Source of the DNA: Clonostachys chloroleuca
Taxonomy: Eukaryota > Ascomycota > Sordariomycetes > Hypocreales > Bionectriaceae
NCBI GenBank assembly: GCA_037952775.1
Contig: JBANAY010000004.1
Coordinates: 14,942,001 to 15,006,000 of the forward strand
Reading direction: 5' to 3'
Length of the DNA stretch: 64,000 bases
The first letter of the stretch is position 1. The number at the start of each line of letters is the position of its first letter. Shown here piece after piece: positions 12,191 to 23,402 of the stretch. The translations under genes were made by a program, and so were the position numbers. The notes under the pieces were generated by a model, which did not search any database, was not told where the DNA came from, and saw only the letters and a program-made list of their open reading frames with translations.

Positions 12191-12892
12191 CTATGTTGCC
12201 CGCCATCGTAGTATGCGCAGGTCGCGCCGGGAGCAATAGCAGTGGTCAACGTACCGGAGATGAGGTCACCGAGATCTTTACCTTCTTAGCGTAGTCGAAG
12301 CTCAAATTACATACGCTTATCGTGCAAGTTACTGGTCGATGTGCGTGTGGACAGTGTTTGAGAAGACCCTCCCCGGATTGGCGCAATCACTAGCACACAA
12401 GCTCGAAAAGACTTACAGTGACACTGTTGGTAGGTTGATAAGAAACTCGGTTCGGAAAGATATGCGCAGAGCCTTAAGAAGGCACTTCGGCTCGCCTAAG
12501 TAGGTGGCCCTTGATTCATGAGACATTTTCGACTACTGCTACCTGATGTCCACGCAAGGAATAAAGCTGACAGGCATGTGCTGAAAAGCCTTGGTTATCT
12601 TAAACGCCAGTGGAATTTTTCATGGGCAGCCACATGAGTAAATCTCCACGGTTATGAGTTTGCCGAGGCTGCGCCTAGGTTAATGGAGGTGTGAGAAGGT
12701 GCACTGAGGTTAACCATTTCAGGATCTAGGTGACGATAAGTGTGATATGTGACAATCGTAAGAATGGCTGAGTAGGTAGGTAGTGAGGGTACTGGTTGAC
12801 AGATGACGCTTTTGATTGTTAATGAGAAACCACCTGTAGCATAAAACAAAACTATAGATTAGGCTTATATAAGGACTAACCTGCGAAGACGT
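12191..12892. other. Intergenic between two pseudogenes
   Basis: No recognisable coding sequence, RNA gene or repeat is visible. The left part may be further decayed sequence of the kinase pseudogene, since the C-terminal end of that gene is not otherwise found. The right part is 3' flank of the NmrA-like pseudogene. Confidence 0.4.
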
Positions 12893-13804
12893 TTAGTATC
12901 GTCGCCTCAGATACTCCTCCATGGCCGTGGGCTTCTTAGAAGAATCCAGATTGGTCACTTGGTCCGCGGGGATGTCCCAAGCGCCTCTGGACACCTTCAA
13001 AGCCACAGCCTGAGCAGTGTAATCCCAGTACCCAGCAAGCCCCTTTTTCTCGCGCGCTGCTTGCACCTCATGTGCAATATCTTCCGCACTGCCTGCCTGG
13101 ACACCCTTGGCTTGGGTACCAGTGGCTTTGTGATATGCCGGCGCCAGCTCATCAAGAGTGACTGCTCCTGACCTGAACCTGAACACGCTACCTTTTCCCT
13201 CCTGTACGTCTTTGTTAACAAGAGTTCAATTGTCCAATTGGCTGCGTCCTCCTGCGATATCCACCGGAACGTGCGGTTTGGTTCATCACCCTAGTACCTC
13301 AGGGTTGGCATTTCGCCCGTCGTGTCGAATCTACCTGGTCCAAAGACGATGAACAACAGACTATCAAAGAACCCGTTAAAGATGTATACGGGCTTAATGA
13401 GGCTTGTCATGGTGGCTTGGTGGTGGAAAGCGATGTAAGCATCATGGTGCTCAAAGTGCCAAATTTATTCTTGGTCGAGTCGTTGTGACATGAAGCCGAG
13501 AAGAAGATCTTGACGCCTGCGCGCTCGGCAGCCCGTAAGAGGATGGGATGCCGCCAAGAACGAACACATCCGTCGACATGTAGGCGCAGATGATGGCATC
13601 GACTCTCTGAACGGTCTTTTCGATGACGGGGATGTCGTGGTTAGGAATGCTTGTGACGAAAGACTCAAGGTTGACACCTTCTGGAACCTTGGACACATCA
13701 CGCCCTAGGCCACGTACCGAGAGGCCACGAGCAGTAGCCGCAATTGCGAGGCGGCTGCACATGTTTCCAGAGATACCAGCAATTAGGACGAGTATGTTGA
13801 TCAC
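12893..13804 (-). pseudogene. Broken NmrA-like / isoflavone-reductase-like gene
   Basis: The start at 13804 opens into a Rossmann strand (MINILVLIAGISGNMCSRLA) typical of NmrA-like NAD(P)-binding proteins and is readable to about 13560. The frame then shifts, and LLRAAERAGVKIFF and CHNDSTKNKFGTL are readable in another frame. A further shift follows at about 13460, then an in-frame TAG near 13290 where the family has a tryptophan. Another shift near 13215 precedes the intact C-terminal stretch (13186-12893). At least three frame changes and one stop make it a pseudogene. The family binds NAD(P)H as reductases or redox sensors. Two intact relatives are in this window (19381-20415 and 55576-56597), but they are not close enough by eye to be its direct parent. 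Confidence 0.8.
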
Positions 13805-14327
13805 GAGTGAGGCTTGTAGTGGGATATTGTTTGGACGTAGTTGGCACTGTTAGTCTTCCAGACCGATCTGACATTTCATACATTTATTAAAAAAAATAAT
13901 GGGCACGAGATTTATAATCGCGAACGTTATTGCTCGAGGTTATACCAGAACTCTTGAATACGTTAATTCTATACACGCCACCGGCCGAAGCTCGGGAAGA
14001 TACGACATCACAAACCCGGGCCACTTCCCTAAGAAAGGCCGAATAACGGTTAACCGCCGTTCAGGCGCGCGCTGGTGAACGAACATTCAAGAGGCTTGGG
14101 GGAAGTGGAAAATTAGATTTGTAATGTACCACCTGTTCTCCTCAGAAAGTCTGCCGCTTGAGTGTGGAAATGGAGATACTCTCAGATAATTCCCCTGGTT
14201 ACCCGGAGTTTCGGGATCCTCGAACAGCCCGATTGAATGGAACCAACAATGTGTTAAGCTTCAGTCCATCAACACCAACATGGTGTGATGCTTGTGGCCC
14301 AGCACCTGCTGCCAAGTGGGCGCTTGT
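13805..14327. other. Intergenic
   Basis: About 520 bases between the upstream side of the NmrA-like pseudogene and the 3' end of the flavin oxidase. I see no gene or repeat. Confidence 0.4.
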
Positions 14328-15893
14328 TCATAGCTTTGCCTGCGGGGCCGCAGCATTGTAAATCTCCTTGACCATGTTTCTCGAGTCTGCCAACCTTGTT
14401 TGTGTCTCTTCGAACAGAGATGGTAGACCTGAGCTTCCAAATGAAACCCCATCGAGGACCATGTCCGCTATCCCCTTGGCGCATAGGAACACCTGCGGCA
14501 TGCCGTGGCCCGTAAATCCTGCCATGATATACATGGCTTCGCGATTCGGGATGGGCCCCACTCTGGGTAAGCGGTCGGATGAATAGCCCATGACTATTCA
14601 AGTCAGATACATTGTCTCTCTCGCTGCAAAGAGGATCCATGTTGATGAGGAGGTGAAATCTCACTTCCGGTCCAAAGGTCTGCTACATAGGCCTCACTGT
14701 CCTCCCACCCGATAAAGTGTCGTTGCATGTACCCATCAAAATATTTGCGAGTCTTCTGAATGATCTGACTATCGTCGACATTAGCATACCACTGCTTCTT
14801 GTCGGCTAGATATGTTTGCCGTGCACCCCCGACGATGATACTCCCGTCAGGCCTCGGAATGAGATAGTCAAAGTCCCAGTCGGCGAAGCGGAGCGAATAA
14901 GTGTTGGGGAGAAACGGAGCTTTCCCCGGTGTCTTGATATGAGCAACAGCCCCTCTGTACGGAATGATTTTGTCGGTGTATTCCGGAAGTAGTGACGCTG
15001 TGTAGGCGTTGGTAGCCATAATGATTTGCTTGGCGTGGACTTTTCCGCGAGTAGTCTCAATACACCACTTGTGCTCTTGTTGTTGACTGCGCGAAATATT
15101 AGTGGCAGAAGTGTTAGTCTGGATATTTACTCCTTGCGCAATGGCGTTTGCAAATAGTTGGTGGATGAGCTTGTACGGCCATACATGTCCAGCAGTGTAG
15201 CTAAACATGCCCTTGGCGCCTTTGACTCCGGAGAGCTATAGAAGAGTCAGTGAATATCAAATTGTCATACAGAACATAGACTGACCTGCTCCGCGTGTTT
15301 CTCCGGGGCACAGAACGTTGCCTTTGTTGACTCGACACCGGCTGCCACGAGGCCCTCGTAACCCTCCTTCAGACGGCACTGCTGTTCCTCGGAGAACTGC
15401 ACATCGATGGCCCTGGTAACTACAAAGTCACAGTCGATCTTTTCTTGACGAATAAAGTCGGCTACTGCAGCAAAATTGGCAGATTCAAAATCTGCCACCT
15501 CGGCAGCCGCTTTCAGTCCATACTTCTGAGCGAGCCTGTTGATGGAGGCGTACGAGTCGGGTTTCAAATGTCCGCCTGGAGTATCGTGTCAGCTTTTGAG
15601 TTGTCTGAGAAAGACGTGCTAGTAGGGGCACACAGACCGTTGCGCCCGGTTGCTCCTGAACACAGCTGCCGGGATTCTAGGACTACGATAGATGGCTTCT
15701 TGACGCGGTAGCTGGGATGACGGAGTAGCTGAGTGACGATTGAAGCACCGCTATAGTCGGCACCGATAATGGCTACGTCGGCCGACGTGGGAAGATTTGC
15801 AGTTGAGCGGTGGTTATTAAGATCGCCAGGCGTGCTCCGCCAGAAGCTCGGCATCCCTTCAGGGTGGGGTCGTGGAGGTTGCTGCTCGCTCAT
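14328..15893 (-). CDS. FAD-dependent DAO-family amine oxidase (gamma-glutamylputrescine-oxidase-like)
   Basis: Four exons, 15638-15893, 15286-15575, 14665-15235 and 14328-14593, join in frame to 460 residues. The junctions restore family motifs: GRNGGHLKPDSY across intron 1 and LWTGIMGYSSDRLPRVGP across intron 3, both typical of fungal DAO-domain proteins near bacterial PuuB and OrdL. Such enzymes oxidise an amine or amino acid with oxygen, giving an aldehyde or keto product, ammonia and hydrogen peroxide. The dinucleotide motif near the N terminus reads IIGADYSGAS: the second glycine of GxGxxG is Asp46, which could weaken FAD binding. The protein ends in AKL, a good peroxisomal targeting signal (PTS1), fitting a peroxide-producing oxidase. 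No frame breaks. The 1.6 kb upstream is shared with the permease at 17540. Confidence 0.9.
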
Positions 15894-17539
15894 GGCGAGG
15901 GAGGCTTATCACTGTTACTAAAGGGAGTGTTGGAGAGCTAGGATGGGCTCTTGTCGTCGTGGCTAATCAGGCAAGCCTGGATGATGTTGTCGGCAGGGAA
16001 AAGATTCAATCACGGTGTCAAGGACGGGTTAGGGGTAGGAATAACAACAAATTCACATGTTGGGTGATGGTATCAGCACCTACAGGTAAATTGCCTCAGA
16101 GTTGTGTTTTATTTGAGACAGCCAGCTCTCGATAGCTGGGATCGTGTCTTTTGCTGTTGTGGCTGTTGGATTCTTGTCATTGTTGCAAATAATAACAATA
16201 GAAGCCTTCACGAAATGTATCAGGCAAGGCCCCGGGAATAGTTGCCCCTCGCGTCATATCAATTCTCGCATCCCATCCTAGTTTGGCAAGAGACTGATTT
16301 GCTAACCAAAATAGTGCGACAGGGGGAATCAACGAAACGAATTCGCCTCTTTCAATGTTGGGTGTTAGGCAGGCTCTTTTTGACCTCATTGCTTTACACT
16401 TTATCATGGTGTGTTTATAATTGTTGACAACCATGTATTAGGGGGCTTTGACATCCAAATTGCGGAGGATCTTTGCCCTCTTTGCTTAGAAAGAGGACAG
16501 ATTCCTTTACGTTGATCGCTGGTGGGAGCCATGGGGGAATGGGCAGCTCTTGGATGCTTTGCTCTGTCGCGCTGCCTTGCAACGAATCATGGTTTGCCGA
16601 GTTGCCGGTATCATCTGGTCCGATATCGTCTTCCATCCCCGGACTTGTCGGGACAGGCACAGCATCAGCATATGCCCACTTACAAGGATGGTAGCTATCG
16701 GCTCATCGTGATCCCCGAGATCTGGTTATCTAAACCATCCTCCGAGATCTGGTCATCTAAACCATCCTCCGAGATCTGGTTATCTAAACCATCCCCCGAC
16801 CAAGCCCTGAGACAAGTCGGTTGCCTATTTAGGACGTAGTCCGAGCAACTTGCGGAACGGTACCAAACCCCCTCAATGCGTCACCCGACCTGTCATTCCA
16901 CTCTCACCGGAGACCCCAGAAGCCTAGCTGCCTCCAAGTCAGGGTTTCCCCGCCCTGTAGCAACCACCCCGACATTTGAAGAACATTGGAAAACTGGTTT
17001 CTGCCTCAGGGTTGCTGTCATTAACAGGTCGGAAACAGGGCCAAACAGGCAGGCGATCCACTCCCCCCAGCTCAACTTAGGGCCCCGTTGATAGAGACGG
17101 CTTCTATCATAGTAGACAATTTCCAGTCCAGTTGAGATGCTCCAGAACTAGAGTTGCAGGCTGCACCACAGGCGAGACTATAGTGCACGGCATTGGCCGA
17201 TAAGAATAGCTGGGCCAGATGCGTGATGAACGAGCCCGAAAACGAGGTCCGTAGATTTTGTGTCTAGGCACTGTGGCCGAGTTAGCGCTAAGAGGCCTAG
17301 CTTGCTGTGGTTGGGTCTAACCTTGCAAGGAAGAGTTTGCACTGGCCATCTTGACGCTTCAATATCCAGACTCGCCTCCTCCCGTGGCGTGCTTGTAAGA
17401 GAGGACAGTATATAACTCTGAGAAGGCGGGCTTGTCTTCCCTCATCTAAACGGGGTTCTATTGTTTCTTGATACAGCTCCGCTGGGTTATCGACCGACGC
17501 TTGGCCTCGCAGTCCGTAGTCATAGTCCCTTTGATCAAC
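15894..17539. promoter_or_regulatory. Divergent promoter of oxidase and permease genes
   Basis: This 1.6 kb separates the starts of the flavin oxidase (minus) and the second APC permease (plus). It holds the three-unit tandem repeat at 16715-16795. No open frame within it resembles a known protein. A shared regulatory region is likely because both start sites face outwards. Confidence 0.45.
16715..16795. repeat. Tandem repeat, three 27-base units with inner dyad
   Basis: Three head-to-tail copies of a 27-base unit start at 16715, 16742 and 16769. Copies 1 and 3 agree except at the last base; copy 2 has a C for T in the core. Each unit contains GGTTATCTAAACC, a dyad (GGTT...AACC), and in copies 1 and 3 the TTATCT core is a GATA site on the other strand. 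Its place in a divergent promoter suggests an operator array, though a chance duplication is possible. Confidence 0.85.
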
Positions 17540-19107
17540 ATGCCTCAGCCAAGGTCCATGAATCCCCAGGCTCGAAGCCCGGGCTCGGCCTCGTCGGGCT
17601 TGGAGGCCCAATCCAACCCGATTGGCATCGTGACCGAACGTATCGACCGACCTTTCAGCACGCTCTCGGCCATGTCCGTTGGGGCGACGACGACCAACAG
17701 CGCCATCGGAGTCATTCTCAGCTTCTACACAACCCTCTCATACGGCGGCTCGGTGCTGCTCTTCTATGGCTTCCTCGCCATGGCGTTTGTCGGCCTTTGC
17801 ACAGCCGTCACGCTAGGCGAGCTTACCGCCGGCTTTCCAGATGTTGGCGGCCAGTACGTCTGGGCTGCGAGGATGTCGCCTCATAGATACCGTCGATTCC
17901 TTTCCTACGTGTGTGCACTCTTGAGCTGGGGAGGGCCGTCTGCGTCGGGGCCGCCACGTGCCTTATTGCGCCTCTGCTTGTCTTCCAGGCTGTCCCATTC
18001 TTCGATCCCAGCTTCGTCTACAAGCCGTGGATGGGTTTCCTCGCATACCAGGGTGTCAACCTACTCACTTTCATCCCCAGTCTCTTTGAGCATCTTCTCC
18101 CCAAGGTCTCTCAGTCTCTCCTGGTATTCACTGGCTGTATTCTTCTGGCACTATTCATTGGCCTGTTCGCAGCGGCCGACGAGCGTCGGTCAGCCGAGTC
18201 ATTCTTCACCAACTTCTACAATACGTCGGGATGGCCGGCAGGAGTAGCCGTCTTGATTGGCATGAACAGCCTCAACTGGTGCTTTTCGTGCCTCGATAGC
18301 GTCGTTCATCTCTCCGAGGAGATTCCGAACCCACGACGCAATATCCCACGAGCACTGATGTGGTCCATCGCTGTGGGAGCTGTCACTGGTGTCCTCATCA
18401 TATTCGCTTTCATCATCAACAACACTGACTACGAGACCCGGAATTCAGCTATCCCTATGATCTACTATACATTCCGAAGCAAGGGAGCTGCCATTGCTCT
18501 CCTGGCTCTACTATTCGTGTCCACCATTGGTGCGCAATGGGGTATTCATGTGTGGCAATCCCGTCTAGCGTGGTCCATTGGCATGAACAAGGGCTTGCCA
18601 ATGCATGACCACCTCTCCCGAGTTGCTGAAGCTCCTTTTGGCACCCCGATCTGGGCTTTGCTCTTCTCGGCTGCGGTGACGAGCGTCCTCGGCTGCCTCT
18701 ACCTCGCTTCAGAGAGGGCGTTCAATTCCTTCACCGGGGCCGGGCTCTTGTTCCAGTACTCGAGCTACGTCATCCCCGTCGTCATGCTTCACTATCAAGG
18801 CCGTAGTCACTTTCCCCACGGTGACTTCTGGTTCCCCCGTTTCGGGTACGTGGCCAATCTGGTCATGTGTGTTTGGGCTGTTATCGCTCTCATCTTTTAC
18901 TGCTTTCCTTATTCTTTTCCTGTAGTGACGGCTGAGATGAACTACGTCTCGGTTGTTGTCGGCGTGTTTCTCTTATTGATCATGATCAGCTGGTTCTCAT
19001 ATGGCCGGAAACACTTTACCTTTCCTGAGTTGGAGGAGATTGAGGGAAGGGAGATCGACATGACTTCACATAGTGATACTCCCGGCCCTCAATACTCGAA
19101 GTCGTAG
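17540..19107 (+). CDS. APC-family amino acid / choline permease, one frameshift
   Basis: The start at 17540 (tcaacATGcc) gives the N-terminal tail and first helices, including VTLGELTAGFPDVGGQYVW, the expected early motif. Near 17936-17945 (ctggggaggg) the frame changes; adding one G to the run would keep the two parts in register. The rest is intact from about 17940 to the stop at 19107 and contains VVHLSEEIPNPRRNIPRAL, the EEIPNP loop. Total length with the shift is about 520 residues, normal for the family. No intron of usable size can explain the shift. It is therefore either a sequence error in a G run or a recent loss of function. It is related to, but clearly different from, the permease at 6724-8549. 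Substrate unknown; amine or amino acid uptake is the family role. Confidence 0.87.
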
Positions 19108-19380
19108 TCACGGCGAGTAACTCTTTTCGGATGGGGTGAGCGGAAGGCTGGTTGTTATTTTCTGTGTATCTATGTACTCTGGCCTAGGCATTTAAATGAA
19201 GAATGGAGGGTTCGTTAGTGTTTACGGACTCGCGTCCCATAGAGCTTGTCACCATCTGGTGAACAACTTCCTGCCCCATTGTTTGTAAAGCTATCCCGGA
19301 CCCCTTCGAAATTGAACTTTCTTGTAATTAGTGTGAATGCCTGTCTGAATTATTTAATAATTTTATCTAATAACTGATAT

Positions 19381-20415
19381 CTACAGTTTCGCGTCTGACG
19401 GCACTTCTTCCTGATGTCTGGGCAAAGTCATGGCCCAAAACTCCTCCACCGTCTGTAACTCGGCGTCCTTGCCAATGCGACCACGAGCCTTGGCTCCAAT
19501 AGCCTTCAGAGTCTTCATATCGGTCAAATCAAGTGGCTTGTTACCACAGTAGTTACCCTTGACCCAGTGACAGTAGCCAAAGAGCCCGTTGACCTCCTTG
19601 GTCTTTCCCTGGGTCTTGGTCTTGAGGGCTCCCTCGGGGATGACGCGACGGGCGCGTTTAGTGCCACTTATCTTGTTGTATGCATCGACGAGGTCCTGGA
19701 AGCTGCGAGGATCTGATACAGCCCAAACTGTCTTGCCATTCCAAGGCTCGGGGTCAACGAATACACCGAGGACAGCGTCGCCGTAATCGTGCTCCACGGC
19801 GGTCCATGGGACCACCTCAGGATCGTTGCCCATCGGTGGGACCTTGAGCGACAGGAAGCCCTCCTCGTCTGGCCTCTGTGCCAATCCACCAAATGCGTCC
19901 ACATACGTGTCAAGCCAGAAGACCTCCAGGACCCAACCCAGATTCACGTTTGTAGTGGTCTTGAAGCCAGCCGTCTTGGCATAGTCGGAGATGGCCTCCT
20001 TGTTGTCAAAGGACACGATGGGGACCTCGCCGTTGGTGATCTTGCACGCGGCAGGCAGATTCTGGAAGACGAAGTGGTCGACTCGTTGGCGGATGGCAGC
20101 ATCAATGATGATTTGCCCCATCTCCGACTCAGGAGGCCCGACCTCATTTTTGAAGTTGATGTCGTCTGAGTTGGTGTTTACCCAGACGCCCCAGCAGCCC
20201 TTGAAGGCGGCATCGAGTTCCTCGGGATTCCAGGAATCAGCTTTGACGACCTCAATACCGCTGTCGGCGAACTCTTTGGCCTTTCCCTTGGTAGGATCAC
20301 GAGTGGTGACTCGGACATGGAAGAGTTGGCTTTCGTGCAGAGCAGCGACGACTGCTCTACCAATGTTTCCAGTACCGCCAACGACGGCAATGATCTTTTT
20401 CTTTGCAGCAGGCAT
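19381..20415 (-). CDS. NmrA-like NAD(P)-binding protein, PTS1-like tail
   Basis: An intronless frame of 344 residues. It starts MPAAKKKIIAVVGGTGNIGR, with the GGTGNIG dinucleotide loop at the end of the first strand, then an NmrA-like core (DHFVFQNLPAA, VNLGWVLEVFWLDTY). The family is an atypical short-chain dehydrogenase group; members are NAD(P)H-dependent reductases or redox sensors. The last three residues are AKL, a canonical peroxisomal signal, which is unusual for a regulator and favours a metabolic enzyme. It is divergent from the BVMO at 21175, sharing 760 bases. Immediately before the start codon lies a long purine tract on the coding strand. The frame has no breaks. Confidence 0.9.
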   Translation of the reverse strand: MPAAKKKIIAVVGGTGNIGRAVVAALHESQLFHVRVTTRDPTKGKAKEFADSGIEVVKADSWNPEELDAAFKGCWGVWVNTNSDDINFKNEVGPPESEMGQIIIDAAIRQRVDHFVFQNLPAACKITNGEVPIVSFDNKEAISDYAKTAGFKTTTNVNLGWVLEVFWLDTYVDAFGGLAQRPDEEGFLSLKVPPMGNDPEVVPWTAVEHDYGDAVLGVFVDPEPWNGKTVWAVSDPRSFQDLVDAYNKISGTKRARRVIPEGALKTKTQGKTKEVNGLFGYCHWVKGNYCGNKPLDLTDMKTLKAIGAKARGRIGKDAELQTVEEFWAMTLPRHQEEVPSDAKL

Positions 20416-20427
20416 TTTGAGAAGAAA

Positions 20428-20480
20428 TTTTCTTTTCTTTTCTTTTCTTTTTTTTTTCTTCTTCTTTTTTTTTTTTGTTT
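20428..20480. repeat. Polypyrimidine tract (CTTTT repeats and T run)
   Basis: A run of TCTTT/CTTTT units followed by long T runs lies just upstream of the start at 20415. On the coding (minus) strand it is an A/G tract in the presumed leader. Such tracts are common in fungal promoters, and they also slip easily in sequencing. Confidence 0.8.
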
Positions 20481-20709
20481 TGGCTAGAACGGGTGTGCGA
20501 ATTCGGATACAGAGTCAAAACGGAAGGACAAGGGCCTTCAAGTCGATAGTGGAATGACTTTCACGAGGAGGGCTGAACGGAATGAGCCTATCGGGAGCCT
20601 GAAGACAGAGTCGGGCGCATTTATGAGGGGTGATCACAAAGAGATGCTATGATTACCAACCATTGACGGCCGTACCCGGGCCTGCGGGGTATCATCAATC
20701 GCCGGCGAG

Positions 20710-20740
20710 AAGGTGAGAAACGCCCCATGCATATCTCAAC
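20710..20740 (+). promoter_or_regulatory. Candidate shared operator, copy 1
   Basis: The bases AAGGTGAG, then GCCC after a few bases, then TGCATATCTCAAC at 20728-20740 recur in the same order and near-same spacing at 37026-37053. Both copies lie between divergent gene pairs of the proposed pathway. Function as a binding site is inferred. Confidence 0.45.
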
Positions 20741-21174
20741 TTGCCGTTTCTGGCCGTGACGCGAGGAGTACCGAGCGGGCGGAGATGCCCTCACTTGGGG
20801 CCGCAGCACCCCCGCTTGCGATCGGCCGGGATGCCGTGGCTGCCTTGAAGGGCCCCGAGAAAGGGGACAAACCTCTCCAGGCCTCATGGGATTGGAGACA
20901 TATCGTCCATAAATCTGTGGGGAAGGGTCTGATGCCGGTAGTAGAGGGCTCGGTTCCAGTCACTTCCTGGTTGGCCCGATCCTCCTCGCCTGCCTTCTGA
21001 ATTAGTCGCAGAAGCGAGCAGCAAGGGGACATTGTCATTCTTGGCTGGCTTGATATATACCGAGTCCTCAACTCCTGCGTCCTTGGTTGATGCCATCAGT
21101 CAGCAAAGTCTTGTCCAGGCTCTCGTGCTGGCACATCACACCTGTCCCAAACACAACCCCCAGCGCCCGCCAAG

Positions 21175-22769
21175 ATGGGCTCCATCCCCAAACTTCTCAA
21201 CGTTGATGCCCTTGTTGTTGGAGCTGGTGTTGCTGGGATCTACTCCACCTATCGACTCTCACGTGCCGGCCTCAATGTCCAGTGCATCGACACGGCCGGC
21301 GATGTCGGCGGCACCTGGTACTGGAATACATACCCAGGTGCTATGAGCGACACGGAGAGTTACCTCTATCGCTTTTCATGGGACAAGGAGGATCTTGTCT
21401 CATATCCCTGGTCCAACCACTACGTCTATCAGCCTGAGATCCTGGAGTACCTACGCCACGTTGTCGAGCGCCATGACCTTCGAAAGCATATGCGATTCAA
21501 TACCGAGATGCAAAAGGCTATCTGGGACGACGAGAAAAGTGTCTGGGTCGTCTCTTGCTCTGGTGACCTTGTCATCCACGCTCGTTATTTGATTAATTGC
21601 TTGGGGCTTCTTTCCAAGCCCAACTACCCCAACATCCCGGGTATCTCGTCCTTTTCCGGCGACCTCATCCATACGGCTAAATGGGATCGCACGGTCGAAC
21701 TGCAGGGAAAGACGGTTGGCATCATCGGGAACGGATCTACAGGCGTTCAGGTTATGACAGCCCTCGCTCCCAAGGTTGGCCGTCTGGTCTCCTTCCAGAG
21801 ACATCCCCAGTACTCGGTGCCCAGTGGACAGGGACCTATTCCCAATGGTTATCGCGACAAGATAAACCAGAATTACGACCAGATTTGGAAGGACGTCTGG
21901 GCGTCGTCTACAGCGTTCGGAGTGCCCGAGACGACAAGGAAGGCAATGGAGGCCACGCCCGAAGAACGCCAACGTGCTTTCCAAGAGGTTTGGGAACAAG
22001 GAAACGGTTTCCGTTTCATGTTCAGCGCCTTTGGTGATTTAACCACCAACATCGAGGCCAACGAAGCAGCCTGCGAATTCCTCCGCGGCAAAATCGATGA
22101 GATCGTCAAGGACCCCCGCAAGGCCAACGCCCTCAAGCCTCGTGATCTCTATGCCCGACGACCGCTTTGCGATACTGGTTACTACCAGATATTTAACCGT
22201 GAAAACGTGGACATTGTCGACCTACGGGAAACATCCATAGAGAAGATTACGCCGGAGGGTATCGTCACAGCCGATGGCGCCGTGCACCGCCTCGATGCGC
22301 TCATCTTTGCTACGGGCTTCGACGCTATTGAAGGCAGCTACCTTCGTATTCAAATCATCGGCCGCGAGGGCAAATCGATTCACAAGCATTGGGAGGCGGG
22401 ACCTACAGCCTACGGCGCGGTGGCCTGCTCAGGCTTCCCAACATGTTTCTCGTATCAGGGCCGCAAGGCGCGTTTGCAAACTTCCCGGTTGTCATCGAGA
22501 GTGAAATTAACTTCATTGCCGAGTGCATCCTCCACTCGGAAAAGAGCGAGTCCCGTCGCATCGAGGTCTCAGCCAAGGCCGAGCAGCAGTGGAGCGAGTT
22601 GTGCGACCAGTTGGCCGAGACGTCACTGTTCAAGACGGCGGCCAGCTGGGTTTTCGGCTCAAACGTTGAGGGGAGCAAACCGAGCACTAAATTCTACTTT
22701 GGAGGATTGAACCGGTATCGTGAGTGGACTCAAAAGGAGTCGACTGCAGGTTTTCCTGGGTTTTCTTAA
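21175..22769 (+). CDS. Baeyer-Villiger monooxygenase (FAD/NADPH), one frameshift
   Basis: Starts MGSIPKLLNVDALVVGAGVA with the FAD loop at 16-21. GGTWYWNTYPG at 45-55 is the family form of the second fingerprint. FSGDLIHTAKWD at 160-171 is the BVMO fingerprint FxGxxxHxxxW. GNGSTG is the NADPH loop and DALIFATGFDA the late ATG motif. BVMOs insert oxygen next to a ketone to give an ester or lactone. After codon 421 the frame shifts at the C run 22437-22439 (ggcttcccaac). The C-terminal segment, including FLVSGPQGAFANFPVVIE, then runs in another frame to 22769. The pattern fits one lost C; everything else looks intact, giving about 530 residues, the usual length. It is divergent from the NmrA-like gene. 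A cyclic ketone substrate is likely but not identifiable. Confidence 0.9.
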
Positions 22770-23402
22770 GTATGTATGTCATTTACCGGCCAACTTTTTA
22801 ATCGCCGGTTGCGTAAAGTTACCTAGCTAGCTTCAGTTTATGATGGATATTGGCAAGATGAGCTCAAAATTTCTTTTCATCCTGCCTGCAACTTGCTTCT
22901 CACGATACGACACTACAGCGGATCGTAGAGTGCTGGTTAACTCCTCTTAACGCTCAGAGGCTGTCTATGGCCGCACAACCTTGCATGACAAATGTCAACG
23001 CGTGCAGAGATACAACCGCTGCTGCTGTCATTCTCTAGAGAATGGTGTTTAAGAGGCACATGACGTATCCCGAGAAACATCGACGGCGGGGAAGGTCTTG
23101 CTCAAACCCCCCTACCCCATCGGGCATCGATACGATGCAGGTGAAAAGCCGCTTCTCCACAAGCTCCGATGTGTCGTCAAGGCAGACGGAGGCGGTTGGT
23201 TACTCTTTTCGGCCATGTAGCGAGCCTTTGCAACATCACACATGTCAATGACTAAACCTCTCCACTTGTGACCAAGCTATTTATCTGGCATCTCTCAGCG
23301 GGAACCTTGCTTGCGGTAAAGCGTTTGGCTCTCCCAGAAATTGCAATCCTGTGCACACCCTCCAAACTTCTCAGTCAAGATATAGTCACGCAAGACATAG
23401 TC
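22770..23402. promoter_or_regulatory. Promoter region of aldehyde dehydrogenase
   Basis: About 630 bases between the BVMO stop and the ALDH start, so it holds a terminator and a promoter. No protein-like frame and no copy of the split motif is visible. Confidence 0.4.

Larger units (their letters stand above)
20416..21174. promoter_or_regulatory. Divergent promoter NmrA-like / BVMO
   Basis: Both flanking genes start outwards, so this 759-base stretch is a shared promoter. It contains the split motif AAGGTGAG...GCCC...TGCATATCTCAAC (20710-20740), also found upstream of the aldehyde dehydrogenase at 37273, and the pyrimidine tract at 20428-20480. No protein-like frame lies within it. Confidence 0.55.

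Noticed and set aside
17468..17539. Longer N terminus for the second APC permease
   Set aside because: The in-frame ATG at 17468 lies in leader-like sequence. The ATG at 17540 is in better context and gives the usual tail length.
17915..17945. Intron to explain the frameshift in the APC permease
   Set aside because: The only GT...AG pairs near the break span about 17-25 bases, too short for a fungal intron, and the family has no gap there.
19789..20557. Long antisense frames opposite the NmrA-like gene
   Set aside because: They are shadows of a real gene in another frame; the sense frame has clear family motifs.
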